From assembly GCA_964393615.1 (NCBI GenBank), contig CAYMUR010000006.1, positions 1 through 64,000 of the forward strand: a DNA stretch of 64,000 nucleotides, read 5' to 3'. Below the pieces are notes generated by a model. The model ran no database searches and was not told the origin of the DNA. It saw nothing but the letters and a program-made list of their open reading frames with translations. Shown here in pieces: positions 37,123 through 47,142 of the stretch (its first letter is position 1; every line of letters begins with the position of its first letter). Origin of the DNA: CAYMUR01 sp964393615 (GTDB taxonomy: Bacteria > Planctomycetota > Planctomycetia > Pirellulales > Pirellulaceae). The position numbers and the translations under genes are program-made.

Positions 37123-38109
37123 ATGGATGCCATGACCTCCGCTTTTCGTCGCAAGGAACAACTACCACAGTTGACTGCGCGGATTGTGCAGTCCTACTCC
37201 GACATTGGAACAATCAACTATTTGGGCCACAGCCCGTTGCCAAATTTTGATGAGGTCACTTCGGCCATTGACGATCTCAAGGATGTCATCTACCCCGGTT
37301 ACCGAAGACGGGAAGGTCTTCACCTGGGGAATATTACTTATCATATTGGGCAATTGGTGGACGGGTTGCATGACAAATTAACACGCCAGATCGCTCGCGC
37401 GTTAAACCACGAAGAGCGTGTCAATGTGAAAGCGTCCAACTCGCGCAATCCGGATGAGTTGCCAGATTATGACGCGAAGGGAATGGCTATGGCGATTGCC
37501 TTTTTGGAACGCATTCCTGAATTACGCAGCGTGTTAGCGACTGATGTTCAGGCTGCTTTTCAGGGAGATCCTGCCTGTAAAAATCTTGACGAAGTTATCT
37601 TTTGTTACCCTGGGTTGGAAGCGGTTACGATTTATCGATTGGCACATGAGTTGTATCAATTGGGAGTTCCTTTTATTCCTCGCATGTTTACAGAATGGGC
37701 GCACCAAATGACCGGTATCGACATTCACCCGGGGGCGACCATTGGGACGCACTTTTTTATCGACCATGGAACCGGCGTCGTGATAGGTGAGACTTGCCAG
37801 ATTGGTAACTATGTGAAGCTCTATCAAGGGGTGACGCTCGGGGCGTTGAGTTTTGACACTGACGCAGAAGGGAATGTCTTGCGGGGTGTTAAGCGACATC
37901 CGACTCTTGAAGATCGTGTGGTGATTTATGCCAATGCAACTGTTCTGGGGGGCGGCACGGTGGTAGGCCACGACTCCGTCATCGGATCCAGTGTTTGGCT
38001 GACACGCAGTATCGAACCACATACGACGGTACTTCTGGAGAAACCGGCATTGCGGATGCGTGATGATCGCCCGGAGGAATTTCGGCCCGAATCAAACTAC
38101 CAGATCTGA
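37123..38109 (+). CDS. cysE: Serine O-acetyltransferase, long form
   Basis: Acetylates serine with acetyl-CoA to give O-acetylserine for cysteine synthesis. About 329 residues from the ATG at 37123; the longer frame from 37018 adds an improbable hydrophobic leader and lacks an RBS. The N-terminal helical domain is about 180 residues. The left-handed beta-helix follows with GIDIHPGATIGTHFFIDHG and GVVIGETCQIGNYVKLYQG, which contain the catalytic His and Asp. EpsC-type enzymes are of this length. No cysK is nearby. Confidence 0.9.
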   Translation: MDAMTSAFRRKEQLPQLTARIVQSYSDIGTINYLGHSPLPNFDEVTSAIDDLKDVIYPGYRRREGLHLGNITYHIGQLVDGLHDKLTRQIARALNHEERVNVKASNSRNPDELPDYDAKGMAMAIAFLERIPELRSVLATDVQAAFQGDPACKNLDEVIFCYPGLEAVTIYRLAHELYQLGVPFIPRMFTEWAHQMTGIDIHPGATIGTHFFIDHGTGVVIGETCQIGNYVKLYQGVTLGALSFDTDAEGNVLRGVKRHPTLEDRVVIYANATVLGGGTVVGHDSVIGSSVWLTRSIEPHTTVLLEKPALRMRDDRPEEFRPESNYQI

Positions 38110-38471
38110 TCAGCCCTTTCGACGCATCCTGTTCCTTGGTCAATTGGTAGGCGGTGACGCATGTTGGGGCGAGTGTTCCCATCATGTATGAGGCTGGTTT
38201 TACGGGGATGTGCAGTCAGATCGTGGTGGCGGTAGTTCGTGTTGCCCTACTGTTGAGGGCCCATGGAGTGGTGTAAACAGGAAGGGTTCATGTCTTTTCT
38301 GGTTGTCGCCCAGGACTCGAGCCATTTCATGCGGCATGAGGGTGTAATTTTTGGACTGCGTGTGAAACAGCCATTATGGTTGCGGCTTGATATTGATTCA
38401 TGACACAATGATAGCGCGCAGGGTGGGTGTTGGAGTCTGAACTTTCCGGTGAATGGAGGAAGTCATTTCAA
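38110..38471. other. Intergenic gap cysE-symporter
   Basis: 362 bp without a gene. It precedes the symporter gene and contains its RBS, GGAGGA, eleven bases before the ATG at 38472. No other motif stood out. Confidence 0.4.
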
Positions 38472-40025
38472 ATGGTTCTTTTTTTCCAGATGCAACTCGC
38501 TCCGTTGGATTACCTAACGATTGTTTTGTACGCCATCGTGGTGATTGGGTTGGGGCTATGGTTTTCGCGAGACCAACAGACGTCTTCAGATTATCTTTTG
38601 GCGGGGCGGTCGATGGGTTGGATCGTCGTCGGTATTTCGCAATTGGCTAGCCTCTTGTCGGCGATCAGTTACTTGGGAAATCCGGGTGAAGCTTACGCAA
38701 ACAACGCCAGTTATTTGCTGTTGTCGATATGTGCTTATTGTTCGATACCGATTGTTATTATTTTATTTCTGAACTTCTTTTATCGTCTCAATGTTACGTC
38801 GATTTACGAATACCTGGAACTGCGTTTTAACTATGCGGTACGATTACTGGCCAGTTTGATCTTTATTGTGTCACGCTTGGCCTGGATGGCCACAATCGTC
38901 ATAGCGGTCTCGGTAGCTATCGAGAAACTCACCGGGTTGGAACCGAGGTACTGTGTTCTAGGTACAACTGCCATTGCGATTTCTTATACCCTGGTGGGTG
39001 GTATGAAAGCCATTATTTGGACGGATGTCATTCAGTTCTTCTTGTTTACAATCGGGTTGGTTGGTTCGCTGTTGGTGATTATCTGGAAAGATGGTGCCGG
39101 ACCAATTGTTGACCAGGTTGTTGCAGCGGACAAATTAGACATGCTGGACTTTAGCTTTGATCCGACGGTGCGGATAACCGTCTGGGTTTGTATTATGGCC
39201 GGAGTTGTTAATGGTATTGCCAACCTCACGGACCAGGTCAGTATGCAGCGTTATTTGTCGACGAACTCTTTGCGTGAAGCACAAAAGGCAGTGTGGCTGA
39301 AGCCTGTCTTGTCGATACCGCTCGTCGTGCTGACGTTTGGATTGGGTTTTGCTTTGTTTGGTCATTACCAACTTAACCCAGAGTTAGCAATCGGTATCGA
39401 AAAACCGGATCAGGCATTTCCACACTTTATTCTCCACGAGATGACGGGAGGCCTGGCCGGTTTGATCGTGGCGGCCATTTTTGCTGCAGCGATGTCCAGT
39501 ATTGATTCGGGGGTGCATACGGTGAGTACGGTATGTGTTCAGGACTATTACCGTCGGCTCATTAACCCGCTAGCTACAGACGCTAAGTGCCTGCTTATTG
39601 CCAGGGTCTTGATTGTGGTTTGGGGAATAATCATTGCCGGGATCGCTTTATCGTTTGTCGATCGGGGTACGATTACGGAGACGATGGTTTCTGTGGTAAC
39701 TCCGTTTTTTGGTTGCGCTGTCGCCATTTTTTGTTTAGGAACAGGGACTCGGCGTGTGACATCCTGGGGTGTGTTCTGTGGTGCATTGATTGGTTATTCG
39801 CTCGTCATGTGGGTGAAATTTGGATTGGTAAAAACCGTGGACGGTTGGTGTCCGACACCTTGGCTTCTCACAGAGGAAGTCCTTGCTTCGGCTAAGAAAA
39901 TTTCGAAATTCTGGTTGGCGTTTATCAGCTTTGCGGGCACCGTTGTGTCGGCGTATCTGATCAGCTGTTGTTTACCACGACCTGATCCAAAAAAACTGGA
40001 AGGTCTTACGGTGTGGAACGAATAG
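38472..40025 (+). CDS. Sodium:solute symporter family protein
   Basis: About 517 residues from the ATG at 38472 (RBS GGAGGA); an in-frame start at 38490 is also possible. It has roughly thirteen hydrophobic helices and the SSS family segments SSDYLLAGRSMGW near residue 40 and GGMKAIIWTDVIQFF at about 177. The later AAAMSSIDSGVHTVSTV matches the conserved TM region of the family. Na+-driven uptake is the known mechanism; the solute (sugar, amino acid or organic acid) cannot be read from the sequence. It stands alone. Confidence 0.85.
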   Translation: MVLFFQMQLAPLDYLTIVLYAIVVIGLGLWFSRDQQTSSDYLLAGRSMGWIVVGISQLASLLSAISYLGNPGEAYANNASYLLLSICAYCSIPIVIILFLNFFYRLNVTSIYEYLELRFNYAVRLLASLIFIVSRLAWMATIVIAVSVAIEKLTGLEPRYCVLGTTAIAISYTLVGGMKAIIWTDVIQFFLFTIGLVGSLLVIIWKDGAGPIVDQVVAADKLDMLDFSFDPTVRITVWVCIMAGVVNGIANLTDQVSMQRYLSTNSLREAQKAVWLKPVLSIPLVVLTFGLGFALFGHYQLNPELAIGIEKPDQAFPHFILHEMTGGLAGLIVAAIFAAAMSSIDSGVHTVSTVCVQDYYRRLINPLATDAKCLLIARVLIVVWGIIIAGIALSFVDRGTITETMVSVVTPFFGCAVAIFCLGTGTRRVTSWGVFCGALIGYSLVMWVKFGLVKTVDGWCPTPWLLTEEVLASAKKISKFWLAFISFAGTVVSAYLISCCLPRPDPKKLEGLTVWNE

Positions 40026-40598
40026 TGGAACCGGTATGTTTGGCCTTTTCTCATATAAGATGCGTGGTGATTAACGAAAAACTTTCTTTCTGGGCCTGTG
40101 GCGGGATTTTTGATAGCAGGTTTGGCTTTTAAAATTGAGTATTTAGTCGTTGGGACTGCCACCATTGAAGCCACTGCTGTTACGTGCACACTGTTGTTGC
40201 TACGGCAGCTTCGGGGGTGTTTTGTCTGCTGTCCTGTGGTTGGCGACATAATCCATCGGCCCCTAAGGCGTTGCTGTCTGCCGGAAATAGAAATAGCAAA
40301 AAAAAACGGAGTAGGCTTCACCGGAGGGCCCGTTCTTCGTGATACGGACCAATGGGGGGCAGGTGCGGGGCGGGAAAATGGGTGCATTTTGCAATGGATG
40401 TTGATGCAAGCATGTTCGTGGTGAGCCATACACAGTTGTAGGTATTGGGTGCCAACCACGCCAGATTTTCGTATAAATATCAAGGGCATGGCCCGTAGTG
40501 ACCGATGTCGAAGCAACACGTCTAGCGACAAAGTGCCAAATCAAAATGACTTTGGTGTTTGTCTCAAGTGCTCACTATTCTTTTTAGGATCGAGGTGG
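40026..40598. other. Intergenic gap symporter-pyrF
   Basis: 573 bp with no gene I can support. Two short inverted sequences are weak and lack U-runs. The pyrF coding frame is open far upstream, but its conserved protein begins only at 40599. Confidence 0.4.
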
Positions 40599-41504
40599 AT
40601 GAACTTGGACAATTTTTCCACACGTCTGTCGATCGCCCTGCATCGCGTTCAAAATCCAGTGGTGGTTGGATTAGATCCAAGGGTGGAACTCTTGCCTGAA
40701 CCAATACGACCACAGTCGCTGGAGCAGTCGGAGGTCGCCCGTTCGTATTCTGAATTTTGTCGAGGGATTATTGATGTCGTAGCACCTTTAGTGGCAGCCG
40801 TAAAGCCGCAGGCTGCATTCTTTGAACAGTGGGGACCAGCGGGATGCCAGGCACTGGCAGATGTCATTCGCTATGCGCGGAAGAAAGGGCTGTTAGTAAT
40901 TCTCGACGCAAAACGCAACGATGTTGGTTCGACAGCGGTCGCCTACGCAAAAGCTTACCTGGGTGGAGAGACAGGTCCCTGGCAAGCCGACGCATTAACG
41001 GTGAGTCCTTACCTGGGGGATGACAGCTTGCAACCGTTTGTAGACGCTGCTACCGAATCTGGTAGTGGAATTTTTGTGCTGGTGAAAACATCAAACCCTG
41101 GTGGCCGTATGTTTCAGGATCTCGTTGCTGATGGACGACCTGTGTACCGTCACGTTGCGGAGCATGTGGCCCGTCTGGCCGAAGAGACGGCGGATAAATC
41201 CGGATACGGTGCCGTGGGAGCGGTTGTGGGGGCAACCTACCCGGAAGAACTGGCGGAACTTAGAGCGATCATGTCGCGGGCCTGGTTGCTGGTTCCTGGT
41301 TACGGTAGCCAGGGTGGAACTGCGGCCGACATTGCTATTTCTTTCGACAGCCAGGGACTGGGAGCTATTGTCAATAGTTCACGCGCAATCATTTTTGCAC
41401 ACGCGCGACCAGAATACCGGGATGCCTATGGGGATCAGCGCTGGCAGGCAGCTGTGGAAGCAGCGGCTTGTGATATGATCGATGAGATTCACAGTGTTAT
41501 GTAG
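40599..41504 (+). CDS. pyrF: Orotidine 5'-phosphate decarboxylase, type 2
   Basis: Decarboxylates OMP to UMP. 301 residues from the ATG at 40599 (RBS GAGGTGG), as the upstream 50 residues are not conserved in nature. The long type-2 form includes VVVGLDPRVELLPEP at about 22-36, the active-site segment LDAKRNDVGSTAVAYAKAYL at about 104-123, and LVPGYGSQGGTAADI near 232. It is convergent with the GH10-fold gene; no other pyr gene is in the window. Confidence 0.93.
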   Translation: MNLDNFSTRLSIALHRVQNPVVVGLDPRVELLPEPIRPQSLEQSEVARSYSEFCRGIIDVVAPLVAAVKPQAAFFEQWGPAGCQALADVIRYARKKGLLVILDAKRNDVGSTAVAYAKAYLGGETGPWQADALTVSPYLGDDSLQPFVDAATESGSGIFVLVKTSNPGGRMFQDLVADGRPVYRHVAEHVARLAEETADKSGYGAVGAVVGATYPEELAELRAIMSRAWLLVPGYGSQGGTAADIAISFDSQGLGAIVNSSRAIIFAHARPEYRDAYGDQRWQAAVEAAACDMIDEIHSVM

Positions 41505-41611
41505 AAAAACGGTTGACCTCGGTTTCCTGTGCAACGTCGTAAATATCCTGCCGTTGGTTTTGAGTCGGTCGTGTTTTCCTGCTGTGGCTTGGTTGGCCCG
41601 TTGGTGACCTC

Positions 41612-43096
41612 TCAGGCCAGATGTTCTTCGCGGATAGATCTCAGTGCCTGGAGTGCTGGCTTGGCTTGGCCGGTGGAGCTAATCAATCCTCCATGTGGAA
41701 ACTTGTGTGCTTGCCGATCGTCCCACTGGTTCCAAATAATGCCCTGCACAAACGGTTTCGTCAGTAACAAGGGGATCAATCGTTCTACCAGGCGATTTTG
41801 CGATTCCCACGTGATTTCATCGCTCAGGCAATGCTGGGCCTGGATACCGGACTGGGCATGCGGATCGACAGTCTGGCTGCTGGGAATTGTCAGATAGACT
41901 ACCAGCGGCAAACCAAACAGACTCCAGCGATCAAGCTGACGACTGATCTCCAGCATGTCACGAGCATTACTTCCGAGGGGCCAATATCCCAGGTTGTATT
42001 CGAGTCCGAAACCGGAGAGCCCCAAGTCTGAACGTGCTAAAGCGTCAGCGAAATACAGGGGTGTAAAATCGAGAGGTGCCTGGGAAAGCTGTTCGCCCCA
42101 CGGTTGGTCAAAACTGATAATGAGAGGCGCTTTTGGTTCCGAGCGTCTTACTTGTTCAATGATGCGTACGGTCAAATTCAAACGTTGTTCTTCGTCGATA
42201 CGAATGACGCTGCTGGCACTGAGTCTCGCTGCACAATTCCAGAGACTGACTTTATCTCGATAGCGTTGTACCACTTTGCCAACATATTCCAAAATATAAG
42301 ATTGCAATGCGTCGAAATCATCCTCCCAGAGGATGAGCCAATCTGGCATATGGGTGCCATCCATGTTGACTAGCGGTCCGCCGAGAACTCGCATCGACTG
42401 ACGTGAACACCAATTCATTTGATCGTCCACGGCACTCCAGGAGAAACTTCCTGTCGAAGACTCCAGATGGCGCCATGTCATCGGTACAACGGCTGAATTA
42501 AAAGTTCCTGGCAGGTCATCGCTGTGGTCCCGTTGCAGGGGCTCATTTCCGAGGTTAACGCCAAGCAGGGTGCGCAACTGGGACGATTGTTGATGCCGCA
42601 GAAATAACGCATGTTGTACGTATTGTGCCACCACGAGGTCGACGACGCCTAAAGCTTTTTTGGTGGTGGTTTCAGCATTTCGGAGTCGCTGGTCGGTGCC
42701 CCAAGGACCCGTTACCGTGCGGGCGAGTGTTTCCACGGTTTCTGCAAGCCCCAGACGCACCTGTTCGTCGATTGCTAGCCCGGCTGTTGTCCAGGCTGCC
42801 ATCTGGTTTCGCAGTCGGTTGGTAGTACCGCGCGCCAGTTCAACAGACAATTCATAAGGCTGTTTGCGTTCCATCAGGCTACCGGTGGAAAGCATCAGTT
42901 CGCCATAGCCACTGACGTGCCAGGGCGTATGGAAATTTCCCGATTCGGCCACTTCACGCGATAATACCAGGCAGCCGTCCATGAATTCTGTTTGACACGG
43001 CCAGGGAACGCCATCGAGACCAGACATGTAGGTGCGGTCCAACATCGACTCGAGAGGAGGTTCCCAGCGGGGGAGTTGAAATCGTATGACACCCAT
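41612..43096 (-). CDS. GH10-fold protein lacking catalytic glutamates
   Basis: 494 residues. Residues 195-490 follow the GH10 xylanase (beta/alpha)8 barrel: VVPMTWRHLESSTGSFSW at 203-220, MRVLGGPLVNMDGTHMPDW at 235-253, RYRDKVSLWNCAAR at 278-291, SGFGLEYNLGYW at 361-372, and GIIWNQWDDRQAHKFPHGG near the end. The acid/base Glu of the WDVVNE motif is replaced (W286-R291, ending in Arg) and the nucleophile position in LPLVVYLTIP (396-405) is Thr/Ile. The N-terminal 190 residues form a separate domain. It has no signal peptide. It is probably a non-hydrolytic carbohydrate-binding or scaffold protein. Confidence 0.72.
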   Translation of the reverse strand: MGVIRFQLPRWEPPLESMLDRTYMSGLDGVPWPCQTEFMDGCLVLSREVAESGNFHTPWHVSGYGELMLSTGSLMERKQPYELSVELARGTTNRLRNQMAAWTTAGLAIDEQVRLGLAETVETLARTVTGPWGTDQRLRNAETTTKKALGVVDLVVAQYVQHALFLRHQQSSQLRTLLGVNLGNEPLQRDHSDDLPGTFNSAVVPMTWRHLESSTGSFSWSAVDDQMNWCSRQSMRVLGGPLVNMDGTHMPDWLILWEDDFDALQSYILEYVGKVVQRYRDKVSLWNCAARLSASSVIRIDEEQRLNLTVRIIEQVRRSEPKAPLIISFDQPWGEQLSQAPLDFTPLYFADALARSDLGLSGFGLEYNLGYWPLGSNARDMLEISRQLDRWSLFGLPLVVYLTIPSSQTVDPHAQSGIQAQHCLSDEITWESQNRLVERLIPLLLTKPFVQGIIWNQWDDRQAHKFPHGGLISSTGQAKPALQALRSIREEHLA

Positions 43097-43510
43097 CTGC
43101 TGCAGGCTCTTTTGTTAGAGAACGAAGAAAAAATTTAGGACCACGCAATCTCAGGCAGGTTTTGAAACGACCGTGCCGGTTCCCTGTTGCAACAATACTA
43201 GGGGCAACGAACCAAGTCAGTGGGTAAGTTGCGCGGCTGGTTGTCACGCCGGGCAACTGGGAATACGGGCAACTGGGAATACGGGCAACTGGGAATAATT
43301 GTCAGGTCAGGTGGCGTTCGTAACTGACGGTGTCGAATAAGGTTTTTCAGTCGAATGGTCAGAAATATATTACCCAGTATGTCTCCTGGAGCTGAGTCTA
43401 ACCAAGCGACGGCAGCTATTCAACCGGAACTGGGCCGGGGCCTTTCCACTCCACGTTGTACAGGTTCCCCAGTTGCAGGTGGGAGTGTGTAGTAGCGACT
43501 CCTTCACTTT
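43097..43510. other. Gap with 16 bp tandem repeats
   Basis: 414 bp between two minus-strand genes. Apart from the three-copy repeat it contains no gene and no RNA element I can recognise; a promoter for the GH10-fold gene is expected at its low-coordinate end. Confidence 0.4.
43251..43297. repeat. 16 bp tandem repeat, three copies
   Basis: Two perfect and one nearly full copy of GGGCAACTGGGAATAC in non-coding DNA about 160 bp upstream of the GH10-fold gene. Confidence 0.92.
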
Positions 43511-45211
43511 TCACGAAGCGTCGACGGCCCGGTCGTCTAATAATTCAGCTCGAAGCGCGTTCCCGGCCTGTTGGGGAGAATCATCGGAACGGTAAATTTC
43601 CCGGGCGCGCTGAGGTTCGTTGAGCATTTCCCATGTTCTTGCCAGATTGTAGCGGGCACCGTGTGTCCAGAGCCCTTCGGGAGTAGCTTGCAGGGTTCGC
43701 TTGGCGAACCAGTCCCTTGCCGCTTCGTATTCGTTGGTGGCAAACGTGATAAGCCCCATCCAGTAGCTGGCGGATTGTTTGGCTTGGATGATGAGCTGAA
43801 TTTGCCGGCTGTATTGATCCGTCTTCAGTTGTTGGAGATACGCATTAGGAGGGCGACAGTCGAGATACAAGGATTTAGCACCCCGCTGATTATCTTCTGA
43901 GTCAAAATGGCCCTGGAAGTGTAGGATTCTCGCCTGAAACAGTGGCAACAAGGTTTTGATGACCAGCAATTCGCGAACGATCGGGTTCGCTGTATTTTTG
44001 TCCTTTTTGATTTTTGCCTGGAGGTACTTGCGGTAACGCAATGCGGCGTAGGGAGCCTGCAGGATTTCGATTTTTTCGACGCCACGAAGCCGTTTTAATC
44101 GTCGGGCTAATTCGGACGGTCGTGAGGTCAGTACCATTTTGCGATCACCGGCTAACTGTTGCTCAATGCGTCGCATGCGTCGCGACAATGCCTGGGGAGA
44201 TGCGTCTAATTGTATCGTTACTCGTTGTACGTCCGCTGTTTGTACTGGATAGGGTGCGCCGGAGGTACCTAGTTGACTTAAGATTTCGGGTTGTTCTTGA
44301 ACGGCCGCCAAGGTTGCAATTCCGGTTCGGTTGGGCGTTGGAACCGGCAGTCCTAGCTGCATGTCAAACAAGTACAGTTGAGTGCCAATCATGGCTCCGC
44401 AGAGCCACGGTGTCGATTCGATAAACTGAGGTTCCTCGCGGGCTAGAATGACGACAGGAATTCCCCGCTGGCGAGCCAGTTGTATAAAAACTCTTGCTTT
44501 GTCCAGCATGTCACCGTGACCTTTTAGTAATGTTTCCGATACGTGAAACATTTGCCCGGGACCGATGCGAGACGGTGGTGGCTCGGAGGTTTCTTTCTTG
44601 TTTTGACCAGGCAACTGGGGCAGTGGTCCGACGGATGGTTTCGGACGACGAACTTCAGGTCGCGAATGTGAAAGCTGAATGGAGCGAACGGTCCAATCAA
44701 ACATCCGAGCTGCCAACGACAGGTGAGCGCGTTGCTCGTCACTCAGGGTTGAGTCAGCAGCGATCCAGTGCGTGACCAAAGGATCCACCGAATCTGTTTC
44801 AGCAACGAAATTGGCAATTTCACGCAGAAAAATGTGGGCTTGCAGGTAGTCGATGTCCTCTGCCTGAAAGCGTAGTGCCCCGGGGCCTGTCTTACGCAGT
44901 ATTTTGAACAAGTAGGCTGGTAGTTCCTCAGAGAGTGGATCCAAGGTCCAGTCATCCGTATCCGGCTGCCGAGCAATCCAACGATTCATGCCAAGAAATG
45001 CCTGTTTCTGGGCTACCAGTGGATCATACTGTCCAATTTCCTCCAATAATCCAAGCGATTTGCTCAACTCATTACGACGTGCCTGGGTAGTTGCCGTAAC
45101 CATTGGTTTGACAGATTTGTAGGCTGAATTGGTATCCGGTCCACAACCGCCGAGGCAGATGCAGAACGCATGGAGAACGACTACCCTGGTTGTGATTGGT
45201 GAAACAGGCAT
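43511..45211 (-). CDS. Large lipoprotein with TPR-type C-terminus
   Basis: 566 residues. The N-terminus VVVLHAFCICLGGCGPDTN carries a lipobox (LGGC), so it is probably anchored to the outer or inner membrane. A helical region follows, then a segment near 240 (DKARVFIQLARQRGIPVVIL) that resembles the transglutaminase-like LVALLRAxGIPA type. The C-terminus (about 480-566) is built of helical pairs such as YWMGLITFATNEYEAARDWF, like tetratricopeptide units. No function known. It lies 50 bp upstream of kdsA on the same strand. Confidence 0.72.
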   Translation of the reverse strand: MPVSPITTRVVVLHAFCICLGGCGPDTNSAYKSVKPMVTATTQARRNELSKSLGLLEEIGQYDPLVAQKQAFLGMNRWIARQPDTDDWTLDPLSEELPAYLFKILRKTGPGALRFQAEDIDYLQAHIFLREIANFVAETDSVDPLVTHWIAADSTLSDEQRAHLSLAARMFDWTVRSIQLSHSRPEVRRPKPSVGPLPQLPGQNKKETSEPPPSRIGPGQMFHVSETLLKGHGDMLDKARVFIQLARQRGIPVVILAREEPQFIESTPWLCGAMIGTQLYLFDMQLGLPVPTPNRTGIATLAAVQEQPEILSQLGTSGAPYPVQTADVQRVTIQLDASPQALSRRMRRIEQQLAGDRKMVLTSRPSELARRLKRLRGVEKIEILQAPYAALRYRKYLQAKIKKDKNTANPIVRELLVIKTLLPLFQARILHFQGHFDSEDNQRGAKSLYLDCRPPNAYLQQLKTDQYSRQIQLIIQAKQSASYWMGLITFATNEYEAARDWFAKRTLQATPEGLWTHGARYNLARTWEMLNEPQRAREIYRSDDSPQQAGNALRAELLDDRAVDAS

Positions 45212-45261
45212 TTTTATTATCTTGAGGTATGTGGTGTCACGATCTGTCTTCGCTGACGAGC

Positions 45262-46110
45262 CTAAGAAATCCGTTCGACTGCTTCACGGAGGACGAGCAA
45301 GCGGTCGAGTAGAGGAGGGAATTCATCAAGCGGTACCATGTTGGGACCGTCGCTGGGCGAAGTTTCTGGATCCGGATGCGTTTCGAAAAATAATCCATCG
45401 ATGCCCATGGCTGTTGCGGCGCGCGCCAGTGGTTCGACCATCGTTCGATTGCCACCGGTGGTGCCACCCAATCCTCCTGGTTCCTGCACACTGTGCGTGG
45501 CGTCGAAAATGACTGGCACACCGAGTGCTTTCATTTGCGGTACCGATCGCATGTCATTCACCAGCCGGCCATATCCGAAAAAAGATCCTCGTTCGGTCAG
45601 CAGAATATTTTCACAGTTGGAACTGCGTAACTTGGTGACAACATGCGCCATGTCACCAGGAGACATAAATTGGGCCTTTTTGACATTGACTGCGCGTCCC
45701 GTTCCTGCCGCCGCCACTAAGAGGTCTGTTTGACGGGCCAGAAAAGCAGGAATTTGTAGTAAATCGCAAACTTCTGCGACGGGTTGTGCCTGGTGCGTTT
45801 CGTGGATGTCTGTAGTGACCGGTAACCCCAGCATCGATTTGACACGTTCCAGTATTCTCAAACCTTGGTCCATTCCCACGCCACGCTTACTGTCAATGCT
45901 GGTGCGATTTGCCTTGTCAAAAGACGCCTTGAAGATTAGCTGGATATTTTTGCCGTTTGTAGCACGTTGTAGGTGTTCTGCAATTTGCAGTGTCAATGTT
46001 TCCGTTTCGAGGACGCATGGACCGGCGATCAGCGTCAAGTCCTGGCCCGCGCCAGCTGTGACGTTTGCGATGTTTGCGAGTTGATTGGATTGTATGCTGC
46101 GTTTGGCCAT
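45262..46110 (-). CDS. kdsA: 3-deoxy-D-manno-octulosonate 8-phosphate synthase
   Basis: Condenses arabinose 5-phosphate with PEP to give KDO-8-phosphate, the first committed step of lipopolysaccharide core synthesis. Segments: LIAGPCVLETETLTLQIA at about 27-44, PVTTDIHETHQAQPVAEV and LQIPAFLARQTDLLVAAAGT (PEP and metal site), and PVIFDATHSVQEPGGLGG near the C-terminus. 282 residues, full length. Its presence shows an outer-membrane lipid made with KDO. A 26 bp gap separates it from the lipid kinase gene. Confidence 0.95.
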   Translation of the reverse strand: MAKRSIQSNQLANIANVTAGAGQDLTLIAGPCVLETETLTLQIAEHLQRATNGKNIQLIFKASFDKANRTSIDSKRGVGMDQGLRILERVKSMLGLPVTTDIHETHQAQPVAEVCDLLQIPAFLARQTDLLVAAAGTGRAVNVKKAQFMSPGDMAHVVTKLRSSNCENILLTERGSFFGYGRLVNDMRSVPQMKALGVPVIFDATHSVQEPGGLGGTTGGNRTMVEPLARAATAMGIDGLFFETHPDPETSPSDGPNMVPLDEFPPLLDRLLVLREAVERIS

Positions 46111-46136
46111 GAGAGCGGTCGCTTGGAGAATTGAAT

Positions 46137-47126
46137 TTAGAGAGTCATCTCTTGGAAGGCAAATCCGTTATCTTGCGCCCAAGATGAGGAAACGACACAG
46201 GTTACATGCGCGGGAAAAATTTCTATGTCCACAGGCAACACACCTCCTGGGTCTCCATCTATTTGATAAGGAACTTCGCTGTCGGCTGCAATGTGCAACC
46301 GCGAAGTCTGAAATGTTTGACAATCTGTCCATTGACGGTGCTGTCCAACCAGGACTCCTCCTAGATATCGCAAACTATTCCACCAATTGCCACCAAGGAA
46401 CGCGCAAATATCTAACATGCCGTCTGTTCCGACCGCATCGGGCATTAGCTGTAGACCCCGAGCATATCGTGGTAAATTCACTACAAAGATCCAGCGACAT
46501 TCGATCTCTTTTGGCAGGGGATGTAATTCCTCGTCGTGGCCCTCTACACGAATCGTCAGTTTCGGATACTTGTAAGTACGTAGTGATTCGAGGATTGGTT
46601 TGGCATAAGCGATATGAGTAATATTGCCGCGTCGCTGGGAGTGGACACGACGTACCACGTCCGCATCCAAACCACAACTTAACATGAGTAAGAACAAGCG
46701 TCCATTTGCTGAGCCGGCATCCAAATGTACGGTACAGCCCTGTTCGATGATCTCTGCCAAAGACGTTGTGTCAGCGGGAAGTTGTAAATATTTTGCCAAT
46801 AAATTTTCAGTGCCTAAGGGAAGTACACACAAGGGAATCCCACTTGCCAGGCGATTCACCACGTGTCCGACCGTTCCGTCACCACCGGCCGCGACAACCG
46901 CTCTCAATGTCCCGGTATTCCAGCTTTGTTGACTTTGTTCGGCCAACTGATCGACATCACTCATCAACTTGACCTCGAAGTTTCGCGCTCGTAACTGGTC
47001 GGCTAGTTGTGATACGAGGTGGCCCTTTGTGCCAGAACCGGCTTTTGGATTCACCGCAATCCAAACTTGGCGAGCCTGCTGCGAAAGGGCAACTGCCGTG
47101 TTTCGTGAGATTTTGGCGAGGTCCAT
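46137..47126 (-). CDS. Diacylglycerol/lipid kinase family protein
   Basis: 329 residues of the DAGK catalytic family. The N-terminal WIAVNPKAGSGTKGHLVSQL and the VVAAGGDGTVGHVVNRLA segment (GGDGT motif, about 77-94) are diagnostic. A second domain ends with PYQIDGDPGGVLPVDIEIFP (about 281-300), typical of bacterial YegS/BmrU-type lipid kinases. It may phosphorylate diacylglycerol or another lipid; the exact substrate is unclear. Divergent from tdh across a 1 kb gap. Confidence 0.88.
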   Translation of the reverse strand: MDLAKISRNTAVALSQQARQVWIAVNPKAGSGTKGHLVSQLADQLRARNFEVKLMSDVDQLAEQSQQSWNTGTLRAVVAAGGDGTVGHVVNRLASGIPLCVLPLGTENLLAKYLQLPADTTSLAEIIEQGCTVHLDAGSANGRLFLLMLSCGLDADVVRRVHSQRRGNITHIAYAKPILESLRTYKYPKLTIRVEGHDEELHPLPKEIECRWIFVVNLPRYARGLQLMPDAVGTDGMLDICAFLGGNWWNSLRYLGGVLVGQHRQWTDCQTFQTSRLHIAADSEVPYQIDGDPGGVLPVDIEIFPAHVTCVVSSSWAQDNGFAFQEMTL

Positions 47127-47142
47127 GTAATGCTTACCCGGT

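Noticed and set aside
38300..38340. Sequence resembling a tRNA T-arm (GGACTCGAGCC)
   Set aside because: No acceptor, D or anticodon stem could be built around it on either strand.
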